From contig CM065388.1 of assembly GCA_033060915.1 (NCBI GenBank), positions 21,118,001-21,182,000 of the forward strand: a stretch of DNA of 64,000 nt. Reading direction: 5' to 3'. Every line of letters starts with the position of its first letter. The first letter of the stretch is position 1. Origin of the DNA: Euryodendron excelsum. Taxonomy: Eukaryota > Streptophyta > Magnoliopsida > Ericales > Pentaphylacaceae. The translations under genes and the position numbers were made by a program. Below the pieces are notes generated by a model that saw nothing but the letters and a program-made list of their open reading frames with translations, ran no database searches and was not told the DNA's origin. Below are positions 20,585-33,249 of the stretch, one piece after another.

Positions 20585-22420
20585 GATGATTTTGAGTTTA
20601 TACGTGCTTATATTCTTCATCGTGCTCCTCATCCTTCGGTTGATTCTGTTATGTCTTAGTTGCTAGCTGAAGAAACTCGAAAAGGTATTTTACATCAAGT
20701 AAAAATTAAAGAAGAATCTGTGTTTGTTGCTTCAAATCGTTCAGAGCAGAGTATTTAATCATCAAATTTTTTATTAATAATCAAATTAGTCATAGAGATT
20801 TGTCAATGGTTGAGTGTAGATATTGTCATGAACTTGGGCATATGAAGAACACTTTCCCAAAAGCCAAAAAGAGATCCACTATATTTGTAAGTCTACTCAT
20901 GTTCCTGCCTTGGCTCCCTCTGACACTAGCCTTAACTCTACTTCTCAAGTTGCCAATTCTCGCCCTAATTACCCTATAGTAAGTCAAGTAGAAGAGATTA
21001 TCAAACAAGCTTTTTCTAATACGGGTAATAATACTATAACTGCATCTGCTTCTACTCTTTTAGCTTTCTCAGGTAATCGTCTTAATTGTTGGTCCATTGA
21101 CTCTGGAGCATTTAATCATATGACTTCTATCCTAACTTTCTTGGTTCTCATACTCCTATTACTTGTTCACCTATTTGAACAACTAATGGTTTTGTTGTGT
21201 CCACTACTTCTCTTGGTTCAATTTCTTGGCCTAACCATCTTGTTGTTCCTGATATTCTTTTCATGCCTAAACTCTCTATGAACTTATTGTATGTTAGTTA
21301 ACTATGTGATCAAAATCTTCTTGTCATATTTTGCACTTCTAGTTGTGTGATACAAGATTGCTTAACAGGGAAGCAAGTTGGGATTGGCCATAAAGTTAGG
21401 AGACTTTTTGTTTCGGACACCTTGAAAGTTCCTCTGGAAACCATTGAACAATCCTTAAGTCACTCAGTTAGAGCAACCTCATCAAGTCCTTCTATTAAAG
21501 CATCATTGTCCGCTGCTTCTGATAAAACGTCCTCACTTTTCTCTCTTTGGCATAGTCGGTTAGGTCATGTTTCTATTTCTAGACTTAAGTTTTTAGCTTC
21601 TAGTGGTCAATTGGGTCATGTTCAAATGAAAATTTTTGTTTCACTGTATTAGTTGCAAACTAGCAAAAAAACTGGCTTTACCTTTTAATAAAAGTGAAAT
21701 AACTTCTTTATCTCCTTTTGATTTGATTTATTCTAATAAATGGGGCCCCTCTCGAATACCTTCTGTTGGGGCTCTTGCTACTACGTTGTTTTTGTTGATG
21801 ATTATTCTCTATATACATGAATTTATTTTGTTTTGCTCTCGTTCGGAACCTTTTAAACTTTATCAAGAATTTTCTGCCATGGTGAAAACCCAATTTTCTA
21901 AAACTGCATTTTCGTGCTGATAAAGGAGGTGAATATCCATGTGGTCCTCTTAAAGAACTTCTTGTATTAGAAGGTACTATTGCTGAGTCTTCTTGTACTG
22001 ATACTCTTCCACAAAATGGTGTTGCTGAAAGGAAGCATCGCCATATTATGAAAACTGCCCAAGCCTTACTATTATCTTCTTTAGTTCCAAAAAAATTTTA
22101 GGCAGAAGCTACACTTATTTCCGTTGATGTTATCAATCGTATTCCTTCTTCAGTTATTGGAGGCGTATCCCCATTTGAGCGTCTTTATACTTTTGTTCCA
22201 AATTACTCTAATCTTCGTGTTTTTAGCTCCACGTGTTTTGTGCTTCTTCCAAGAGTTGAGCATGATAAATTAACTAAACGTTCTACAATTTATGTATTTT
22301 TGGGATATAGGATTGTGCAAAAGGGTTATCGTTGCTATGATCCTATTGCACAAAAATTTTGTGTTTCTAGACATGTCACATTTTGGGAAAGTATTCTATT
22401 GTATTCTTTGCCTTAGTTTC
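20585..22420 (+). pseudogene. copia C gag end, protease and integrase
   Basis: Gag tail with LLAEETRKGILHQVKIKEES (about 20660). The knuckle CRYCHELGHMKNTF at about 20820 has its last Cys changed to Phe. Protease start LNCWSIDSGAFNHM at about 21085 keeps D-S-G. GAG-pre-integrase segment LFSLWHSRLGHVSISRLKFL (21536-21600). Integrase core in three frames: CISCKLAKKLALPF, then an ADKGGEY segment (second Asp) and PQNGVAERKHR (Glu present) near 22010. The core and linker run to about 22420. Stops at 21650, 22100 and elsewhere. Confidence 0.8.
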
Positions 22421-23280
22421 GTGCATCTTCTAATCCATCTCTTGAATCTTTGGTGTATCTTGATCCTTTTATTGACTCAGATGAAGTTCTCATATGACAC
22501 CATCAAAATCTTATGAAACTTATCAGTCAAGTGATGCACAAGTTGAACCCCTTCTTGAAGAGGCAAGTCCCAACATTGCTCCTCCGACAAGTGATCTAGT
22601 GCCTCATACGACTAGTCTTCGTAGCTCTACACGTTAGCATGTTCTGTCAAAACGGTATCATGATTTTTATTGTTTTCTATCTACCATTCTTTATGTTCAT
22701 AAACCTAAGTCCTATTGTGAAGCATCTACTAACCTTCATTTGCAGGTAGTAATGCAAGAAGAATTAGCTGCATTAGAGAAAACCCACATTTGGGATCTTG
22801 TTAACTTACCCCCAGGGAAATCTATTGTACGGTCTAAGTGGGTCTATAAGATAATCATTTTCATAGTACTATAGAGAGGTATAAAGCTAGACTAGTTGCT
22901 AAAGGCTTTACACAAGAGTATGGAATTGATTATAAGGAGCCATTTGCTCCACTTGCTTGAATGACTTCAGTTCACACTCTTATTGTTGTGGCTTCTATTA
23001 GAGGGTGGCAACTATTTCAGATGGAGGGCAATGCTAGGAACAACCGAATTTCCAGTTGTTTCTACCGTTGCTTGTGGTTGCAACAACACATGTTAATAAA
23101 TTCAAGAGTTAGCATCGAAACCTGATATTATCGATCATTCTTCCTTGCAAGAGGGTCAGAGTATTTTGGAGTAAAAAAATATTATTTTAGAGTAAACAAA
23201 TGAACTCACACGACTCACGAGACAATGATAACACATAAATGGAATAAAAAATTAAATATTCATATGAAGAAAAAAAAAGA

Positions 23281-23520
23281 GAGGAGATGATCAGAAAAAA
23301 ATGATTCAGTGCTCTTAGAGCACCATGTCGTCCTTGCTTCTCCTCTCTCATGGGAGTGAGGAATACCACGTTATCCTTGTTGCTCCTCTCACATGGGAGT
23401 GGGGTCCCTCTTTAGGTAGGGGCAAATACCCTACCTAACAGGTGGGGGCCTCACCCTATGTGCGAGAAGGAGCAAGGTTAGGTGGCAATCCATGAATAAT
23501 TTTTCTGTTATCATCTTCTC
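23281..23520. mobile_element. Small inverted-repeat element (MITE-like) 1
   Basis: Left end GAGGAGATGATCAGAAAAAA, right end reverse complement GAGAAGATGATAACAGAAAA; both then read (A)TGATTCA or TTATTCA. About 240 bases, non-coding, with internal repeats of a CTCCTCTC-ATGGGAGTG type at about 23338-23402. It lies inside the Mutator-like element. Confidence 0.55.
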
Positions 23521-23542
23521 AACATAGAAATGGAATAAAAAA

Positions 23543-23700
23543 AAATGCTACAGAGACCAATTTTATTTATCGAATTTCATCACGGATAGACACAAGTAAA
23601 TTCCACATGTATTGGATAATGTGAATCCATTCACCTTGTGTTTATCCATGATGAAAATCCAGTGAAAATAATCGGTGACTCTAGCATTACTCTAATAATA
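23543..23700. mobile_element. Small hairpin element (MITE-like) 2
   Basis: About 158 bases with ends AAATGCTACAGAGACCAAT and, reversed, GTAATGCTAGAGTCACCGAT. Inner arms 23575-23596 and 23635-23656 pair over 22 bases with two mismatches. Its ends resemble those of the surrounding Mutator-like element (ATGCTA), so it may be a deletion derivative of the same family. Confidence 0.55.
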
Positions 23701-26204
23701 AATAAATATTCATGTGAAGAAGAAAAAGGAAAGCCATTACTTTGAAATTTTTTCATGACCATATAAAAAAAAAAGTAAAATGTTTTTCTTTTAAAAATTC
23801 ATACAAGTTTTTGTTGTAATTAATGTTACTCAATATAATTTGGAAGGGGAAAACTCACTTCTAGTACAGGCACAAAATTCATTTAGAAATTTTAAAAAAA
23901 TGTTCCAAAAACGCCAGAGAAACGTGTTGAAAACTCTTAAGAAATGATTATGATACGCTTGGGATACTTTACGAAAACTCTTAGGAAACTATGGGAAAAC
24001 GATGCAGAAACTTGAATATTAATTTTTATACATTTTTTTCCCTTAAGTTCCAACTGCGTATCTATGAATTTATTTATACATGTTTTTACTAAGTTTTTCA
24101 CTAAGTTTCCTAAAGTCTCCTTTAAGTTCTATAAAAGTTTCTTAATAAGATTCCTATTAAGTTTCTAGTCGTTTTTGTTTCCCGTTTCTCCTTATATTTT
24201 TTGGTGACGTTTTCTGCTTTCGTTTCTCCTAACATCTTCTACTTCTGCTTCCCATTTTCATAACTATAGTGTGGCCAAGTGTAGTGCTTTTTTGGGTAGG
24301 TGTACAAGGTTGAAGTTATAGAATGTTCTATAAAGTGTTTTTTTTCGAAAGAAATACTTGAAAAACAAATATATTTCTAAGGGAGTTTATAGTCATTGTA
24401 ATCTTGATCTTTTACCCTTCATTTAGTGTTGAATCCCGTACCATAAGTTTAAAATTTAATGACATTAGTTGGTACGTTTTACTATTGAAAATTTGCCCAG
24501 ATTCTAGACTCATGTACGCCAAGTCCATTATATAGCTAAAAATTAGGTATGAATAATATAACATTCGCCTTATATTTTTTTAAAAAGTGTTGCTAGCTTG
24601 TGTTCTTGTAGTACTCTATTTTTTTTATATTTCTAATAGCCCAAGTTAAACATGTATTATTGGATTGTTCGAGGTAGTGTGAGCCCCACACTTTATTCAC
24701 ACTTTTTCAATACATTTATGTTTTCTTATGCATACTTAATATGTAGCGACACATGTTGATATTTGTTATTTTTTGAAAATGTATAATAATTATGTAAATT
24801 TTCTTGAACTTATTCACATAAAAAAATTAATTTATGACCATAAACATAAATAAAGTTTCAAAATTTTGTGGCGTTTCACATTTGATTTTACTTTTCAAAA
24901 GTATAGTAAGTGTCAGATGTACAAAGTGGCTCAAGGAGTGATGTCCAGTTCTTTCCCAGTTGCCATTTACACCTAGGAAAATAGTGGACACGTGGTGGCT
25001 TAATAAAAGCAATGATTGAAAAGCAACTGATAAATCGACTGCAGCTAGCATTCCTCTTCAGATGGATGTTAAAAATATATTTTTGAATGGAGATCTTCAA
25101 GAAAAAGTATATACAAAACCACCTTCAGGATTACAGTGCCAGTCTCATCAAGTATGTTAACTTCGAAAAGTTTTGTATAGTCTCAAGCAAGCACCTCGGG
25201 CATGGTTTGAAAATTTTAGTTCTACAATATGGGCTTCTGGATTTGTGCACAGTCCCAAAGATTGAGCATTATTTATTCATGGCTCTACTATAAGTACTAT
25301 TTTGTTACTTCTTTAAGTTGATGATATGGTAATTACTGGAGATGATATTGTTGGTATTCAAGAAGTTAAACTTTACCTACGTAAGTGCTTTAAAATAAAG
25401 GATCTAGGTGCTTTGAGATATTTTCTTGGTATTGGATTCTTTCCAGTATGGCTATCTTTGTCTCAAGTTAAATATGCTTCTGATCTCATTTCTCGAGTTG
25501 GGTAATTAAAACTCCCCTTGAACTGAATGTGAAGCTTCATGCTATTGATGGTGAACTACTTGTTGATGCCACCCTGTAGAGACAGTTTATTGGCAATCTC
25601 ATTTACCTGACTATTAATAGACCAGATATCAATTATGTAGTTCATGTGGTAAGTCAGTTTATGACAACACCTCAATCAATTCATTATGCGAATATTGAGA
25701 TATGTTCGAGAAACATTACATCGAGGATTGTTGCTTTCTTCACAGACTCTAATTGGCCTAGTGATGTGACAAATAGGCATTCCACAACTGCTTTTTCTAT
25801 TTTTCTTAGTAATTCATTGATTTCTTAAAAAAGTAAGAAACAAGTTGTGGTTGCTCGTTCTAGTGCTGAGGCAAAGTATAGGGCTTTAGCAAATACTACT
25901 TCAGAGATTGTTTTGTTGCAACAGTTGTTGCAAGATATGAGAGTTACAACTCCTAGCCCTGTTACACTTTTCTATGATAGTAAAAGTGTCATTCAAATAA
26001 CACATAATGATGTCTTCCATGAGTGGACCAAACACATAGAAATCGACTGTCATTTCATCTGCCATTATATGCGTGACGATATTATTGTTCTACCTCACAT
26101 CTCCTCTCAACTACAAGTGACTGATTTGTTCACCAAGTCTCATACTTCTATTCGAATTCGTTTTTTGCTATCCAAACTCCAGATTTTAGAACGATCCTAT
26201 ATTT

Positions 26205-26309
26205 GAAGGGAGTGTTAATGTACATATGTTGGTTACTGTAGACTTGTATTTATTAGACCTTTCTTTTTGTTCTTGGGCCGGTTAGGCCTACAGGTTTGTA
26301 TATAATGAT
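26205..26309 (+). repeat. Polypurine tract and left part of copia C 3' LTR
   Basis: GAAGGGAG (26205-26212) precedes TGTTAATGTACATATG (LTR start 26213). The LTR runs to 26309, where copia D is inserted. It probably resumes at 30137 (TTCAATAATTTTCCCA) and ends near 30156. Confidence 0.7.
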
Positions 26310-29300
26310 GTAAATATTATGTAAGCATATGTCATGGATGACCTCACATGCGTAGCTACCACGTCAAATCTTTTTGTTTGGTCATTATGTTACCGCCTGC
26401 TCGACTTCAAATATCGGCTTCAATTAGTATAAATGTAGGAGCTCAATGGATAGTTTGAGGTACAACAAAAAATAGAGAGAAAATAGAAAGGGGAATGCAA
26501 AGAGAAAATAGAAGGAAGTGAAGTATAGGTAAATATTTAAAGAACATGTTGTATTTTATTTAGTTCTGTACTATAAAGTTTTGGGTAGTTGAGAAAATCA
26601 ATCCATAATTGTTCCAGAATAACTAATATGATAAATATTTGACAGTTTCTGAAGAACTATTGTCTATACTTTGTCTTAAGTTTTTTTATCTGCTTTATAT
26701 TCTTTTAGTTTTATAACACGTTAGTGCGAAACTCCAAATACACACATACGTATATGTCTCATAACTTTTAATACTTGATGACTTTTACGAAGTGTAAAAT
26801 TTTAGAAGGTAATGATTATTTAATAGTCATGTTGACATATTTCTTTGTTTCGAGTAATGTCCATTTTATTATTTTATGTGACCTGAATATATGTGTAGTC
26901 TTAATACTGTTATTCTGATTAAATCTTATTATTTTGTTAATATAGCATTTTGAAAATGTCGAATCTTATAAAATTGATGCTTAACATTTATGGCGATACA
27001 AAATTGAAATTCGCAGTGCTTAAACAACTTTTATCAAACTAAGTTGCACACTTAAGTTGAACAGATTAGATCATAATGACTAGGTTTTATTATCATCAAA
27101 ATCAACTATCAACTATGAAGATCACTCCTTAGGTCAACAATTAGTTTGTGTCCGACTAACTGCTTATCATCAATACTTACCATTACAACTTGTCATTGGT
27201 CAACAACCAAATATTTCTCACTTACGAGTTTTTTGTTGTGTTGTATATGTTCCAATTTTACCTCCACAACGTACTAAATGAGTTCCCAACATTGACTTGG
27301 AATTTATGTTGGTTAGTATTATTAGATATTTGGAACCCTTAACAGGTGATGTCTTCAAGGCACATTTTGTGGATTGTCATTTTGATGAGTCTGTCTTCCC
27401 ACCATTAGGGGGAGAAAAGACACAATTAGAAAAGTAATGAGAGATCAATTGAAATGTTTCAACGATGTCTTAAATTGATTCTCAAACAAGTCAATGTGAA
27501 TAAAAAATTCACAGAATCATTAATTTATAAGCAATTACAAATCAATTGCCAGATGCATTTATCGATACAAAGAAAGTGACAAATCCACATATACTAGCTA
27601 CTAATACTCCAACACGTATTGATGTCCCTGTAGGACAATCTATTAGTACAGTAACAAATGAATCTAAAACATGCTTGAAGCGTGGGAGGCCTGTTGGTGC
27701 CAAAGACACTGTTTCCAAAAAAATAAAGACACAAGAAAAAATGCATAAGCAAGTTGATGCTCTTGAAGATAACACAATGTCTAAATTTCTTGAAGAAGAA
27801 TTCTGAAAAGAGAAATCTCCTGAACAGATATCTCTTGTAAGTGATATGGTGCCTGAAAATAATGAGATACAGGAGCAAACTGAAATAGGAATAAGATGAT
27901 TGTCGACAACATATTTTCATTAAAGTAGCTGTTGTTGTTACCAGAAGTAATGAAGAGACTAAACCATAGACAATCGACAAATGTTGATGTAGAATTGATT
28001 GGCCAAAATGAAAAGAAGCTATTGAAACATAATTAAACTCATAAGCACATCGTAAAGTATTTGGACCTATAGTCTACATAGTTGAAGATGTAAAACTACT
28101 TGGATATAAATGGCTATTCATAAGAAAGTGAAATGAGAAAAATGAAATAGTACAATATAAAGCCCGACTCGTAGTACAAGGTTTCTCGCAAAGACCTGGT
28201 ATTGACTATGATGAGATTTACTCTTTTGTAATGGAAGCAATTACGTTCAGATTCTTTATTAGTTTATCAATCTTAGAAGGACTGGATATTCGTCTAATGA
28301 ATGTAGTGGCCACTTACTTTTATGGAGAATTGAATAAAGAATCTATGAAGGATTTAACATGCTTGAAGCAACTGTTTTAAACCCAAAAAATTTGTGTTCA
28401 ATCAAGCTTTAAAGATCTTTATACGAGTTAAAACAATCTGGTCGCATGTGGTCCAATTGTCTAAGTGAATATCTTTTGAAAGAAGAATATGTGAACAATA
28501 CAATTTGCACATACGTTTGCATTAAGAAACCAGAATCCGAATTTGTTGTCATTGTAATCTATGTTGACGATCTGAATCTTATCGGAGCTCCTGAAGAGAT
28601 TACTAAGACTGTTAATTATTTAAAAGAGGAGTTTGAAATGAAAGATCTTGGGAGAACAAAGTATTGTCTTGGATTACAGATTAAACACATGTAAAATGGA
28701 ATTCTTATCTATCAATTGACATATACTGAAAAGGTTTTGAAGCAATTTTATATAGATAAAGCTCATCCATTAAGTTCTCAAATAGTTGTCCGTTTATTAA
28801 ATGTACAGAAAGATCATTTCTGGTCTTGAGAAGATAGTGAAGAACTTATTGGTCCTGAATTACCAAATCTTAGTGCAATCTTTCCTCTTATGTATATTGC
28901 AAATTATACAAGATCTGATAAAACATTTTCTAAAAATGTATTGGCAAAATATAGTTCTGCACTAACGCAAAGACATTGAAAAGGAATTAAGCATATACTA
29001 CCTTACCTATAAGGGACAACTGATATGGATTTATTCTATTCAAAAGAATCATAGCCTGAATTAATTGTTATGCAGACGCTGACTACCTTTTTGATTCACA
29101 TAAAGCTTGGTCTCAAACTGAGTATCTATTTACTTATGGTAACATTGCTATATCCTAACGATCTGTGAAGTAAACATTGACTGCAATTTCTTCAAATCAT
29201 TTTGAAATAATTGCAATTTATGAAGCAAGCCGACAATGCATTTGGTTGAGATCCATGATTCAACATATTCAAGAAAGTTGCGGATTATCTACAATCAAAG

Positions 29301-30136
29301 ATACCTCAACGATATTATACAAAGATAATGTCGCATGCATTGCACAGATTAAGGGAGGCTACATCAAAGATGACAGAATGAAGCATACTTCTCCAAAGTT
29401 CTTTTTATACATATGAGCTTTAGAAAAACAGTGATATTGATGTCCAGCAAATATGTTTAAGTGATAATTTGACAAACTTATTTACTAAAGCACTACCAAC
29501 AGCAACATTTGAGAAACTTGCACATGGCATTGGGATACGCCGTCTCAGAAATCTTTTATGAAATAAACATGTTTTTGTTGTTCAGGGGGAGTTAAATATT
29601 GTACTCTTTTTTCTTCGTTAAGGTTTTTTTCACTAAATTTTCCTAGCAAGATTTTAATTAGGCAATTTTAACATACCTGAAAAAATATATATATTGTACT
29701 ATTTTACGATTATCCAAGCAGGAGTGTTATGTAAGCATATGTAATGGATGACCTCACATGTGCGGCTACCACCTCAAATATTTTTTGTTTGGTCATAACG
29801 TCATCGCCTGCTCGACTTCAAATACCAACTTCAATTAGTATAAATATAGGAACTTAGGAGATAGTTCAAAGTACAACTAAAAATAGAGCAAAAATTAGAA
29901 AGAAAAAAGTAAAGAGAAAATAGAAGGAAGTAAAGTATAGGTAAATACTCAAAAATCATATTATATTCTATTTAGTTCTATATCATCAAAAAAATTTTAG
30001 GTAGTTCAGAAGATCAACTCCTAATTATTTTAAAAAAATTAATATGATAAATATTTGACAATTCTTAAAAAATTATTCTCTATAGATTATTTTGAATTAT
30101 TTCATCTACTTTGTAAAACCTTATTTGTTATATTCA
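26310..30136 (+). mobile_element. Ty1/copia element D, decayed, inserted in copia C LTR
   Basis: LTR pair of about 400 bases: 26310-26718 and 29725-30136 (TGTTATGTAAGC or a variant start, TATA-like AGTATAAATGTAGG at about 26428). Polypurine-like GCAGGAG precedes the right LTR. ATGAT at 26305-26309 and 30137-30141 is the probable target duplication; exact ends are uncertain by a few bases. Most of gag and early pol is missing. Confidence 0.75.
26960..29565 (+). pseudogene. copia D gag start and pol remnant
   Basis: MSNLIKLMLNIYGD at 26958 looks like a copia gag start but soon ends; gag is otherwise deleted. Integrase end and linker from about 27160: a LVIGQQPNISHLRVFCC segment, then VDCHFDESVFPPLGG. 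RT pieces: a YKARLVVQGFSQRPGIDYDE segment (about 28160), IYVDDLNLIGAPEEITKTVN (28557, YVDD intact), EEFEMKDLGRTKYCLGLQIK. RNase H: AISSNHFEIIAIYEASRQCI (29180), ILYKDNVACIAQIKGGYIKD. Many stops; the end is near 29560. Confidence 0.8.
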
Positions 30137-30156
30137 ATGATTCAATAATTTTCCCA

Positions 30157-33100
30157 CTTTCGTGACTTGCGGACCCTAAGTTATTAACTCTCTTACAGAA
30201 TTTTAGAACTAAAAGCAACCAACCTGGACTTGCGGAGACCACGGTGGTTTGATTTGATCAGGTTTTGTACTCTTGCAGGCCCCACTACATTAATGCTGTT
30301 GTAGAATTCAAATTTTGAAACATTTCAAATTCCAACCATACTAGTTTGTTGTATATGTTGGTTAAGTTGGTCAGGGTTTAATCTATATTTTTTATATTGT
30401 TATATAAATGTTTTTTGAAATATTAACAATAAATATACAATACATATTATTTTAATATATAAAAATATACATAAATTACAAATATAAAATACATATTTTA
30501 TTTGTATGTTACGTGATGTATATATTTTTATATATTTATATAGAAGTTTTAAAAGCACTCTTGATCTTACACGTGATCAAAATTGACGCTATCCAACTCT
30601 TGCTCCCACTTGCCGAACCAGTAACAAAAGAGTCACTCCAGGAGGATTCCAAACCGCGTGAACCGATGGATAAACTCTACCTTAGAGGCAGAGTATAATA
30701 AGTTCCTCCGGTCGCATTGAACCCCACCTGAAGGCTGCCTATCTTATCCACCTAGGATCTACAATTTTGACAACTAAATACCGGGAAGTGACTAACATAA
30801 AGATAAATTAGACATAGGACAGGACTATACCAAAATCACTCAAGAGAATGAGCAAAACAAGTCCATATTTCTATACATTACCTATTTATATAGAAAGTTA
30901 ACGACTAATACTGAAATAAAAAGAAATTGAGTGAATAGTAAAGGGCTGGCCATAGATGTTGAATACGTGACCTGTCCCACAAACAATATAGATTCTGTTC
31001 CCAAACAAGAGCAACAGCAACAAAATTTAGAAGGTTGGAGATCTCCGTGAGATCTCTGTTTGGTTCAACTGCAACTCCTCTGTTGCAGAATATCCCTGGA
31101 AAGTGAAAAAGAAAATGCAATCGGGTGAGTAATACGAGTTTTTCTTTGTGACAGAAGCATCTAACCGTCTGGTTTCTTCTCAATTATTCCTCGTCCAGTA
31201 GTTGTAGGCTTGTAGCCCTTCAAAGCCAGCGGTATACTCGTACTGAACCATCAATAGCTGTTATTTCAACCAAATTATCTACTTCAAAGATTAAGGATAT
31301 CAGGCTCGCAATGACAAAAATATAGCAACAAACATGAGACAAAACACTATTATTCTTCCTATGTGCTACAAATTGCATTAATTCAGTCAAATATCAATCC
31401 TATGGAGCAATTGGCTCCATTTAAAAAACAAATAAACAAATAAAAGAAAAACAGAAGAATAAGACCATGGGGAAACTTTTGAGAGGGTATCAATACAGTT
31501 CACAGACAACAATGACGTACAAAAACAACTTTACAAGTAGACATTACTTCAAGCATTAAGGTTCAATTTCACATACCAGAAGAAAAAAAGACTACTGATA
31601 TCATATACTTGGAGGGAGCTCTCCACTCTGTTCAACTACGACTTCTTTGTGGCAGTGTATCCATCCCTGCAAAGTGAATGATGCAACACAATCATCTCAT
31701 TGCCTGAGCTTGAGGGTATATTGAGAAGGCACTAGTTGCTTATCAAGTGAAATTTGCACCCCTTGATTAAAAGCCCATTGACGGCTTTAACTTCTCTTTA
31801 TCCACAAGATGAGCTCAATTGCTACCAATGAAATCAGTTCAAACTATGGAAAGTACCTAACTTCATAATTCTCTCCAATTCAGGTGGCTTGACACCTTCC
31901 TATTTACTTCAACTTTTTGGGTCAAAAAACTTCACACATGGATTGTTCTAACATCATGTACCACTAATCCATCACTTTGATCATTATAAGTTGATACAGA
32001 TCTCGCACTGAGCTTGGTGGGACTATAAGAGTACAAAAATGCTGACTATTAAAGAAAATGTTCCAAGTAATCGTCACCCCAATCTCTGCAACAAATCCCA
32101 CAAATATAGAACATGTTATTAAACCACAAATGATGATATTTAATAAACATAAAAAATAGAAAAAAAAATCTTTACATAATTGCCTAATAAAATACTCAAT
32201 CAATCAATTGATTGTATTCCTTCCCAAATAGAGAACCCCAGTTCTCGTTCTCTTTAAGTTTCTGCTTCACCCACTTTCACCATCTCATTGTAGGATGAGA
32301 ACTGAAACATCCTAAAGTAGTGTATATATATGTGTATATATATATCATATGCTTTCGTAAAATTGTACATGAACTGTGAATAACTGTTGCATGCTTGGAA
32401 TCCATGGTGGTAGAGTCCAGGGATGGCAAAACAACCCGACATCTCATGTCCCCATTTTATGTAGACTAGAGTCAGTTTATGCTTAAGTAACGTCATATTC
32501 CACTTTATGTGGCATGGTTGACCATGTACACAGTGTAAGGAAAACATCTTAATTTGAATAGAAAAAAATTCAGGAACACACTGTCCCATTTGATTAATTT
32601 TCTTCAGAATTTGAGATTTTATATATATTAAATTTGAAGAAGAGTAATAAAGAAAGCTGATGATTAAACTTTTCTAATTCAATATTTTGACATATAAAAA
32701 TGAGACAACCAAAAATGTAAAAGGTGGAACAGAGGAAGTATTTCTTAAAGTGTATCTTGCAACAACATTATTTTTTTAAGTCTAGTATTGCTCTAAGTCG
32801 AGTTGTAGAAGCAGACTCTTCTTCAAGCAATTAGAGTATGATGCCCCCAGTTTAATCTGGGTACTAAAGAAGTGGACTCTTCCAAACACTAACTTGAATA
32901 AATAGTCACTTACCAGAAAATAAACAAATAGATAAAGATGGTTGAAAATGTAAAAATACAGTCAGTTGATATCCTATGGAGAGCATTATGTGGTGTTCTC
33001 TCCATTCGTAAGCAATCTGGTTTTGGTCAGAACCTGTGTGTGTTAATAACAACGAGATTCATGCTCTACTGTGTTTCTGCCAAGGCCAGAGTTGAACAGC

Positions 33101-33249
33101 TATGCTGTCAAACTCGCTTATTAAATTCTTCAGCCAGATCAGGTGTTTATGCAAGCACAAAGATTAAAACAATAAAAGCAAGATTATGATAGCATGAGTT
33201 AATGGACATATACAAATGCCAAACCAGCTTTAACGGAACTTAACAGAAC
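30157..33249. other. Intergenic DNA with exon-like repeated blocks
   Basis: No transposon pol. On the minus strand three alignable blocks occur, at 31042-31110, 31612-31680 and, beyond element E, 56262-56325. The two left ones share a CAG|GGAT(G/A)-type splice-acceptor-like start and a TGAACAGAGTGGAGA/TGAACCAAACAGAGAT core. They may be repeated non-coding exons of the NLR genes. An AT-rich low-complexity stretch lies at 30390-30545. Otherwise nothing can be supported. Confidence 0.35.

Larger units (their letters stand above)
23026..25056. mobile_element. Non-autonomous Mutator-like element inside copia C RT
   Basis: A 2,031-base block flanked by identical TTCAGATGGA (23016-23025 and 25057-25066), part of the RT sequence; a 9-10-base duplication is typical of Mutator-like elements. 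Termini are imperfect inverted repeats: left GGGCAATGCTAGGAACAACC, right (reverse complement) GAGGAATGCTAGCTGCAGTC, both continuing to a CAGTTG(T/C) block. No transposase frame inside. It carries two smaller inverted-repeat elements and AT-rich filler. Confidence 0.75.
22740..26206 (+). pseudogene. copia C RT and RNase H, split by DNA transposon
   Basis: The first RT part ends within ...GWQLFQM at 23025 ([38 protein letters not shown]). It resumes at 25067 with VKNIFLNGDLQEKVYTKPPS, then [33 protein letters not shown] (YVDD-type box; the residue before VDD is Leu or a stop depending on frame), LGALRYFLGI. RNase H: FFTDSNWPSD, VVVARSSAEAKYRALANTTS, LFYDSKSVIQITHN and VTDLFTKSHTSIRIR, with stop TGA about 26204. 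Numerous stops. Confidence 0.85.
20585..30156 (+). mobile_element. Ty1/copia element C, 5' truncated, twice interrupted
   Basis: Gag fragment, broken zinc knuckle, protease, integrase, RT and RNase H in copia order, then polypurine tract and 3' LTR. The RT is interrupted by a Mutator-like element (23026-25056) and the LTR by copia D (26310-30136). Its 5' LTR and most of gag are absent; the left border is a join to a SIRE LTR. Many stops. Confidence 0.85.

Noticed and set aside
32411..32432. CAGGGATGGCAA, like the end of a hAT transposon
   Set aside because: No matching inverted end or 8-base duplication could be found within a few kilobases.
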